A DNA stretch of 64,000 nucleotides, taken from Pontibacter diazotrophicus (lineage in GTDB: Bacteria; Bacteroidota; Bacteroidia; Cytophagales; Hymenobacteraceae). Below the pieces are notes generated by a model that ran no database searches, had not been told where the DNA came from, and worked only from the letters and a program-made list of their open reading frames with translations. The DNA lies in assembly GCF_003367245.1 (NCBI RefSeq), contig NZ_QRGR01000030.1, positions 1-64,000 of the forward strand, written 5' to 3'. The translations under genes were made by a program, and so were the position numbers. This document shows, piece by piece, positions 52,635 through 62,600 of this stretch (position 1 is the first letter of the stretch; every line of letters begins with the position of its first letter).

Positions 52635-53084
52635 CCAAAATCAGGCTTACCCGTCTGTCTCTTTTAGATTGAGACGGCACACGCACTGCAAAACTACTAA
52701 GGGCCATGCCGTAACATACACGGACATTCCTATAAACTGGAAATAACGGTTATCGGGGTGCCTTTAGTAGAGGAGGAGCATCCTGAAAACGGCATGGTCA
52801 TGGACTTCAGAGATATAAAGAACCTGGTGCAGAATCTAATCCTGCACCAGGTTGACCACGCCTTGCTTCTGTGCGCAGACAGTTCGCCGGAGTTAATACA
52901 GGCGCTGCACAACCAGGATTACAAACTGGTACTCACTCCTTATCAGCCGACATGCGAGAACATGCTGATTGACTTTAAAGCCCGGCTCATGCATAAACTA
53001 CCGGATGGCGTACAGCTACATCACCTAAAGCTCTGGGAAACACAAAATGCCTTTGCAGAGTGGTATGCTTCTGATCAGGTATAA
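52631..53084 (+). pseudogene. queD: QueD / 6-carboxytetrahydropterin synthase, frameshift and stop
   Basis: Frame 1 starts at ATG 52631 (MTKIRLTRL), overlapping the previous stop. A frameshift between about 52655 and 52671 moves into the frame carrying IETAHALQNY, an in-frame TAA at 52698-52700, then GPCRNIHGHSYKLEITVIGVPLVEEEHPENGMVMDF and PTCENMLIDF to a normal end at 53084. The zinc His residues (TAH, HGH) and catalytic Cys (GPC) are all still encoded, so the loss is recent. QueD makes the precursor of queuosine and other deazapurines. A residual 108-residue product from GTG 52758 would lack the active site. Confidence 0.85.
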
Positions 53085-53666
53085 GTGCACCCGACTAGCG
53101 CCAACATACATTTCTTCTGAGACCTCCAAAGCTTTGGTTCTGGAGGTTTTCTTTTGCCCGCTTCTCACCCATACTTCCACAGCAGGCACTTCCACTCTGA
53201 GCTACGACAAGGGTAGCAGCGTGATTAAAATACTCAATTTTTGTATTAATCAAATGATAAATAAAGTTGTTTCAGCTTAACCGCTCCACTACTATACATC
53301 ATTTGTCCTATCCCGCAAAAGCTACAATACAATTTTAAGTTTGACGCAACAACGGCTGCCACAAAAGAAATTTATAACTCATTTGTTTATTCAAGTTTTA
53401 CCTCTTTAACTCTATCGCAGCTTATCTATATTGTAAAAATCATACTATATCACCCTATATAATAATAACATGGCACCTATTATTAAATTATTTATTTTTC
53501 TACCTACTTATTAAGTTTTAATATATACTTCAGCTATATTTAAATATCGAAATACCAACCTGACAGATGGCTATATACCCCTAGCAGGAATGTCACTAAA
53601 ACAGGTTGAACAAATTTTTAAATATAATACAAAACAAAATTTATTTCTAAATATCACTTTAAACGT
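53085..53666. other. AT-rich intergenic region before the giant gene
   Basis: A 582-bp stretch much richer in A/T than the rest of the window. The only clear signal is a hairpin followed by T-runs at 53122-53155. No promoter of the TAnnTTTG type could be assigned with confidence. A long AT-rich leader before a giant surface-protein gene fits regulated or phase-controlled expression, but that is speculation. Confidence 0.5.
53122..53155 (+). terminator. Terminator after the queD remnant
   Basis: ACCTCCA (53122-53128) pairs with TGGAGGT (53141-53147), with an inner CCAAAGCTTTGG palindrome, followed by TTTTCTTTT. Confidence 0.6.
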
Positions 53667-56600
53667 ATGACAGCAACTCTACCTCCCCCCTTTCGCCTGG
53701 TTTTATCCATGGCACTGTTATGGTTTCTTCAGTTGGTGAGTATACAGAACCTGTATGCACAGACAAACAGCTCGTACATAGTAGACCTGACCGGATCGCC
53801 TAACGGCACTTGGGTCTCTCCTAATGTAAGTAGAAACGGGAGTTTCTGTGAAGCTGATAACAGTAATAACTGCATTGAATTTGTTGTTACGCTGGATAAG
53901 AATGCAGGCGGTCTAGAAATTGAAATTTCTTCTGGCGCAACACCGTCAGGTGCAATGGATTACCGGTTGAATTGCGGAACCCTAACAGCAGTAGGACCAC
54001 CTATCTGTGTTGATGGTCCAGGCCCGCATAGGATTACACTCTGCAAACCTGGTAACTCTTCGAATGTGTATACCATCAGATCCATTGCTGCCTTCGAGCC
54101 ACAGGGTGATGTCTCGGTAACAGCAGGTTGTACAGCTGAGTTAAAAGCGCCCATCGCTTTTGAGGAGGCGTCCATTACCTGGAACGATATTACAGGAGGA
54201 GGTATCTACAATGAGTATTTAAGCTTCCCGAATGGTAACTCTACCGCCATTGTAACGCCCGATGACAACGCCCCTGAATATGTTGATTATGAGGTTTGCG
54301 GCAGGTCAGTAGCCTCGCCATGTTCCAGCTTACCTTACTGCGATGTGGTGCGGGTTTACTTTTACAAGCAGCCGGTAGTTACCATCGGACCTGACCCGGC
54401 TATCATCTGCCCTGGCGGCAGCGGTGTTGAACTCCTGGGTAATGTGACAGGTGGTGATGGCGATTTTGACTACATCTGGACGGACGGTGCTGGCAACGAA
54501 GTAGGAAATGCATTGAACTACACTGCGACTACTGTCGGAACGTATACCCTGGAGGTAAGAAACACAAACTACCCGAACTGCCAGAAGTTTTCTGCTTCTG
54601 TTGATGTAGTAACGAACCTGACAGTGAATGCCGGGCCAGACCAGCTTGTCTGCTCACAAAACCCGGTTCAACTGGCAGGTGCGGTAACGGCGGCAACAGG
54701 CGGTATCTGGAGTGGAGGAAGCGGAACATATTCGGATAGAACCGCTTTGAACGCAGTTTATACGCCTTCCGCAGCTGACATAAGCGCAGGCGCTGTGAGG
54801 CTGACATTAACCTCTACAGGCAACGGTTCCTGTACCGCTGTAACTGATGAGGTACTCGTAAGTTTCTATAACATGGATGTGAGCCTTACAGGCCCAAATC
54901 TAAATCTCGTTTGTGACGGAAACCTGGCAACCATTACAGCAAGCGTAACCGGCGCACAAGGTACAGTCGCCTATCGTTGGAACACAGGTGAAACTACTGC
55001 AGCTATCAGTAACAAGCCAGCCGGCACTTATACCGTAACGGTTCTCGACGGAAACAACTGTGCCATCGAGAAATCAATCACGATAACCCAAGCGACAGGC
55101 CCAACTGCACTGGAAGCCTCTCTGAAAGCCTCCACCTGTGGCAACAGCAACGGTGAAATAAACATAACCGGCGTAACAGGCGGCACCTCCGGCTATACCT
55201 ACAGTAGAAATGGCAGCACTTTCCAGAGCGCCTCTACTTTCACGGGGCTGGCAGCTGGAAACTATACCATCACTGTGAAAGATAGAAACCAGTGTACGTT
55301 TGCTCAGTCTTTCACTTTAACGAACAGCGCCGGACCTACGGCTGTAGCGGCAACTTCCCTTCCCGCGAGCTGCCAGAATAACGACGGCAGCATTAACGTA
55401 GGCACTGTAACAGGCGGCACAGCTCCTTATGAGTATGCTGTAGGAAACAGCGCCTTCCAGACTTCTACTGCCTTTACAGGTTTAGCCGCGGGAACTTATA
55501 TCGTGACGGCTAAAGACGCTAACGGTTGTTTGAAAACCACCTCCGTTATCGTTACGACAAGCATACCAACTAACTTTACCAGCAACGCTACCGCTGCCAC
55601 GTGCGGCAGCAACAACGGAGAAGTGACAGTAACCGGCGTAACAGGTGGCATTGCTCCTTATTCCTACAGCAAGAATGGAGGCACTTTCCAGAGCTCGGCG
55701 ACTTTACAGAACCTGTTGCCCGGTACCCACACCATCACTGTAAAAGATGCCAAAGGCTGTACCATCTCCCGCCAGGTGCAGATAGGCAACGTTCCCGGAC
55801 CAACTGACCTTGTTGCTGCCGTTCAGGCAGCAACCTGCGGTAGCAGCAACGGCGAGATTACGGTAACAGATGTTACCGGCGGCACAGGCTCTTATACTTA
55901 CAGCGAGAACGGAATTGATTTTCAGTCTTCCGCTGTCTTCTCTGGTCTGGCGATTGGCGCCCATACCATCACAGTGAAAGACGAGAAAGGCTGTACCTAT
56001 AGCGAAGACGTTGCCGTGGGCAACATTGCCGGTCCGACTTTCACTGCTACAGCTCGGGCCTCTACCTGCAGCAACAACAACGGCAGCATCAGCGTCAGCA
56101 ACGTGGCTGGCGGCGTTGGTCCTTATACCTATAGCAAGGACGGTGAGAACTACCAGGATGGCACCACGTTTTCGAACCTGGAAGCCGACACCTATACGAT
56201 TCGCGTAAAGGATGCCAATGGTTGCGTAGGCGCCACTACAGTAGTAGTGGAAGACTTAGCCGGACCTTCCGGTTTAGAACTGGAGATTTTTGCTGCTACC
56301 TGCGGCAGCAGCAACGGCTATTTCCGTGTGCTTGGAGTAACCGGCGGTAACGGAACGTATATGTATGCCAGAAACGATGTTCCTTTCCAGGAGTTTAACA
56401 CCTTTGGTTCACTAACACCAGGAGAATACACCATAACTGTTAGAGATGAGAATAACTGCACCTACACTGAAAGCTTAACTATACCTGGTTTACCCGGCCC
56501 CGGTGATATCGCCGGTACTGTAAAGTCCTCTACCTGCAGCCAGAGCAACGGTGAAATAGCCATCACCGAAGTGATAGGTGGCAGCAGCCCATACAAGTAC

Positions 56601-59600
56601 AGTAAAGATGGTGGTACTACTTATCAGGGAAGCAATGTTTTTACAGGTTTAGCAGCAGGCACACACACCATCACAGTAACAGATAGAATAGGATGTATAC
56701 TGGTAAGAGACTTTACCATCTCCGATATAGCCGGCCCTACGGCGGTGGCAGCCACCTCACTACCTGCCTCTTGTGCCAATAACGACGGCACCATTACGGC
56801 AGGAACTGTAACGGGCGGAACGGGTTCTTACACCTACTCCATCGACGGCAGCAACTTCCAGTCTGAGACAGTTTTCGCAAATGTAGCATCCGGCACCTAT
56901 ACGCTTACTGCAAAAGACGCCAAAGGATGTACAGTGACCAGACAGGTCACCGTAGCGAAATCACAGCCTACTAACTTCACCTTCACTACTACTTCTTCCT
57001 CCTGTGGCAACAGCAACGGAGAAATAACTGTGACGGGTGTAACAGGAGGGAAAGCCTCTTATAAGTATAGCAAAGACGGCATAAACTTCCAGGATGCTTC
57101 CAGATTTACAGGCCTGCTCGCCGGCACGTACACCATCACGGTAAAAGACGCGAAGGGCTGTACGTATGCAAAACAGGTGCAGGTGAGCAACGTTACTGGC
57201 CCTACTGGTTTAACGGCTACTGCCCAGGCCTCTACCTGCGGCAACCGCAACGGCCAGATTGTGATAAGCGCAGTAACAGGCGGCACCTCCCCATACACCT
57301 ATAGCATTGACGGCACAAACTTCCAGGATTCAGACACATTCGCTAACCTGTTGGCTGGCACATATGCCATCACCGTGAAAGATGACAAAGGCTGCGTATA
57401 CACAGAAGAAGTGGTGGTAACGAACATCGCAGGACCTGAGTTTACTGCAGCGGCACAAGCCTCTACCTGCGGCAACAGCAACGGCCGCATTACCATCAGC
57501 GGCGTGACAGGCGGAACAGCTCCGTTCTCCTACAGCAAAGACGGCACAAATTTCCAGGATGGCACTACCTTCTCCGCTCTGGCGGCGGGAGATTATATCA
57601 TCACGGTAAAAGACGACAACGGCTGCTTGTCTGAAAAGACGGTAACTGTCGGCAACATTGCCGGACCAACAGACTTTACGCTTGCCAACACTTCCGCTAC
57701 CTGCGGCGGCAATAACGGTAAGCTGGAAGTAACAGGCGTAACCGGAGGAACAGAAGATTATACCTACTCCATCAACGGCGGCAGCTTTCAAAGCGCAGCA
57801 GCCTTCGAAGCGCTGAGAGCGGGCAACTACACTGTAACGGTAAAAGATGCCAATGGCTGTATCATCAGCAAAAGTGTTACTGTCAATAACGTGGCCGGTC
57901 CAACTAACCTTGCCGCCAGCCTGACAGCATCCACCTGCGGAAACAGCAACGGCGAACTGACGATAACAAGCGTAACCGGAGGAACAGAAGATTATACTTA
58001 CAGCAAAGACGGTGTGAACTTCCAGGCTTCTGCCACTTTCACGGCACTGGCAGCCGGCCAGCACGCGATTACGGTGAAAGACGACAACGGGTGTACATTC
58101 GTGAAATCATTTACCATCACCAACATCGCAGGACCAACAGCTGTGGCAGCAACTTCACAGCCGGCTAGCTGCCAGAATAACGACGGCAGCATCATAGCAG
58201 GCACGGTAACAGGCGGAACAGCTTCTTACACCTACTCTATCGACGGCAGCAACTTTCAGACAAGCACAACGTTCTCTGCAGTTGCTGCAGGCACCTATAC
58301 GCTTACTGCCAAAGATGACAACGAATGTACGGTAAGCACACAGGTGACGGTAGGCACTAATGTTCCTACCCGCTTTACCAGCACCAGCACCGCCTCTACC
58401 TGCGGCAACAGCAACGGTCAGTTTACCATTACGGGTGTAACTGGCGGAACGGCTCCTTATACCTATAGCAAGGACGGCGGCGCAACCTTCCAGGATGCTG
58501 CTACCTTTACAGCCCTTGCTGCCGGCACTTACCAGGTAAGAGTAAAAGACGCTAAGGGCTGCACGTACACTAGTTCAGTGGAGGTAAGCAATGTTGCAGG
58601 ACCTGTTTTCACAGCCACGGCGCAGTCCTCTACATGCGGTAACAGCAACGGTCGCATCACCATCAGCAACGTGACAGGCGGAACAGCTCCGTTCTCCTAC
58701 AGCAAAGACGGCACAAATTTCCAGGATGGCACTACCTTCAGCGGGTTGGCTGCTGACACTTACAGGATTACCGTAAAAGATGAAAACGGCTGCCAGAGCA
58801 CTGTTTCTGTAGAACTGGAAAACATCCCGGGCCCGACAGACTTTACCGTAGCCTCTGCCTCCTCCAGCTGTGGCCGTAGCAACGGCAGCATCACGGCCAG
58901 CGCCGTAGCAGGCGGAACAGCTCCTTACAAGTACTCCATCGACGGCACCAACTTCCAGGATGCAGCGGCCTTCACCACAGTACGGGCAGGCAATTACACT
59001 GTAACGGTGAAAGATTACAACGGCTGTATCATCAGCAAGAGTGTAACAGTAAGTGATGTCGCCGGACCAACCAATCTTTCCGCCAGCCTTACCGCAAGCA
59101 CTTGTGGCGATAGCAACGGAGAATTGACTATAACAAGCGTAACCGGAGGAACAGAAGACTACACCTACAGCAAAGACGGTGTGAACTTCCAGGCTTCTGC
59201 CACTTTCACGGCACTGGCAGCAGGGCAGCACACGATTACGGTGAAAGACGACAACGGGTGTACCTTCGTGAAATCATTTACCATCACCAACATCGCAGGA
59301 CCTACGGCAGTGGCAGCAACTTCTCAGCCAGCGAGCTGCCAGAATAACGACGGAACCATCACTGCTGGCACGGTAACAGGCGGAACGGCACCTTACTCTT
59401 ACTCTATCAACGGCAGCAGCTTCCAGTCTGAGACAGCTTTTGCAGGTGTAGCTTCTGGAACCTACACGCTTACTGTTGAAGATGACAATGGCTGTACGGT
59501 GAGCACCGAGGTAACAGTAGGCCAGAACATCCCGACCAGTTTCACCAGCACAACCACCGCCTCTACCTGCGGCGGCAGTGATGGCCAGTTGACGATAACG

Positions 59601-62600
59601 GGTGTTACCGGTGGAAAGGCTCCTTATTCCTATAGCATAGACGGCACCAACTTCCAGGATGCTGCTACATTTACAGCCCTGGCTGCCGGCGCTCATGCCA
59701 TTACGGTGAAAGACGACAACGGCTGTACTTATACAAACCAGGTGCAGGTAAATAACCTGTCTGGCCCATCCGACCTGGTGGCTTCTGTTAGAGCCAGCAC
59801 TTGCGGAGACCCTAACGGCACAATAACTATCACGTCTGTTAGCGGTGGAAATGCTTCTTATACTTATTCCCTGGATGGTGAAAACTTCCAGAATGGGGCC
59901 TCTTTTGCTGCGCTGGCAGCCGGTGAGTACCAGGTAAGTGTAAAAGATGCTAATGGCTGTGTGTACACAGAAGAAGTAGCCGTAACAGATATCGCTGCTC
60001 CAGCCTTCACAGCAACGGCACAGGCTTCTACCTGCGGCAACAGCAACGGTAGCATCACCATCAGTGACATTACAGGCGGAACGGCTTCGTTCTCGTTCAG
60101 CAAAGATGGCGAGAACTTCCAGGCTGGGAATGTTTTCAGCGGATTAGCTGCCGGCACTTATAACATCACAGTAAAAGACGCCAACGGTTGCCAGGGCACT
60201 GTAGCTGTAGAGCTGGAAAACATCCCTGGCCCGACAGACTTTACTTTAGCCTCCACCTCCTCTACCTGCGGCGGCAGCAATGGCAGCATTACAGCCAGTG
60301 ACGTTACAGGCGGAACAGCTCCTTACAGCTATAGCATAGACGGAACCAACTTCCAGGATGCAGCAGCTTTTGAAACAGTACGGGCAGGCGACTATACGCT
60401 AACAGTGAAAGACGCCAACGGATGTATCATCAGCAAAAGTGTAAGTGTAAGTGATATCGCCGGACCAACCAATCTTTCCGCCAGCCTCACCGCAAGCACT
60501 TGTGGCGACAGCAACGGAGAGTTGACGATAACAGGTGTAACCGGAGGAACAGAAGACTATACCTACAGCAAAGACGGGGTGAACTTCCAGGCTTCTGCCA
60601 CCTTCACGGCACTGGCAGCCGGGCAGCACGCGATAACGGTGAAAGACGCAAACGGGTGTACATTCGTGAAATCATTTACCATCACTAACATTGCAGGCCC
60701 AACAGCTGTAGCAGCAACTTCACTACCTGCCACTTGTGCCGACAACGACGGTACCATCACAGCAGGCACTGTAACAGGCGGAACGGCACCTTACTCTTAC
60801 TCTATCAACGGCAGCAGCTTCCAGTCTGAGACAGCTTTTGCCGGAGTAGCTTCCGGAACCTATACGCTTACTGTTAAAGATGACAACGAGTGTACCGTGA
60901 GCACCGAGGTAACAGTAGGCCAAAATGTTCCAACCAGCTTTACCAGCACTACCACCGCCTCTACCTGTGGCGAAAGCAACGGGCAGTTTACTATCACGGG
61001 TGTAACTGGCGGAACGGCTCCTTATAGCTACAGCACCGACGGCAGTACTTTCCAGAGCACGGCTACTTTCACGGCACTGGCTGCCGGAGTGTATGAGGTG
61101 ACGGTGAAAGACGCCAAGGGCTGTGTGTTTACTGACGAAGTACAACTCAACAATGTAGCGGGCCCTGCTTTCACGGCAACGGCACAAGCTGCCACTTGTG
61201 GCAACAGCAACGGTCAGGTAACAGCAAGTGAGGTAACCGGTGGAACAGCACCTTATACTTATAGTATAGATGGCGAAACCTTCCAGGCCGCTGCCACTTT
61301 CAGCAACCTGGATGCAGGAACGTACTACATCACAACCCAGGACGCCGAAGGCTGCAGCACAACACAGTCTGTAGAAGTAGAAAACATCACCGGACCAAGT
61401 GAGTTCGAACTGCTGGCAACTGCCTCTACCTGCGGCAACAGCACCGGCAGCATTACAGCCAGTGCAGTAACCGACGGTACAGCGCCTTATAGCTACTCCA
61501 TCAACGGCACCGACTTCCAGGCAGCAGCAACATTTGAAGCCCTGGCAGCGGGAGAATACACTGTAACTGTGAAAGACGCCAACGGCTGTACCATTGAAAA
61601 GATAACGGTAGTTGAGAATGTGAACGGACCAACAGACTTTACAGCCAGCACCGTTTCTTCTTTCTGCGGTAACTCTAACGGGGAGGTAACAGTTGGTGAC
61701 GTGACAGGCGGAGTTGCTCCTTATACTTACAGCAAAGACGGCGCTACTTTCCAGGCTTCCACTACCCTGACAGGCTTGGCGGCTGGCGACCACACTATCA
61801 TTGTGAAGGATGCCAACGGCTGTACGTCCAGCAAGTCCTTTACCATCACTGACGTGGCAGGACCTTCAGCGCTGGTGGCTACGCCAAAGGTTGCTACCTG
61901 CGCCGGCAACGACGGCAGCATTATGGTGGGTGAGGTAACAGGTGGAACTGCTCCTTATGCTTATTCACTGGATGGCGTGAACTACCAGTCTGCTACCATG
62001 TTCACCGCACTGGCTCCACAGGAGTATGAGGTGTATGTGAAAGACGCCAACGACTGCAGCACATCTATAACGGTTGCTGTTGGCTCTCAGGCACTGCAGG
62101 AGGCAACACTTGCTGCCACTCCAACAGGCTGCGCGACAAGCACTGGTACTATCACAGTAACGGAAGTGACAGGCGGAACAGCACCATACGCTTACAGCCT
62201 GAACGGCAGTACTTACCAGGCAGCGGCTCTGTTCGAAAACCTGGCAGCTGGCGCCTACACTATCACAGTGAAAGATGCAGCAGGCTGTGTGCTTAGCCGC
62301 TCCCAGGATGTTGTGAGCACGGGAGGAGCAACTTCCCTGACGGCTACCACCACAAACTCCAGCTGCGGCAGTGCAGACGGAAGCATCACCATCAGCAACG
62401 TGAACGGTGGCAGAAGCCCTTACACCTATAGCGTAGGCAAAAGCCCTTACACTTTCAGCTCAGAAGAAACCATTTTCCAGGAGCAGGCAGTGTTTACGAA
62501 CCTTACCGCAGGCAACTACCAGATTTTTGTTAAAGATGCGGCAGGATGTATTTACGAGCAGACAACCACTATCAACAGCAATGACGAACTGGGCAACCTG

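Noticed and set aside
60723..61793. Long antisense open frame of 356 codons, with others at 57330-58064, 58575-59231 and 60399-60629
   Set aside because: They mirror the repeated sense sequence of the giant SprB-type gene, recur at module spacing and give Cys/Gly/Ser-rich nonsense without domains; they are an effect of codon bias in the repeats.
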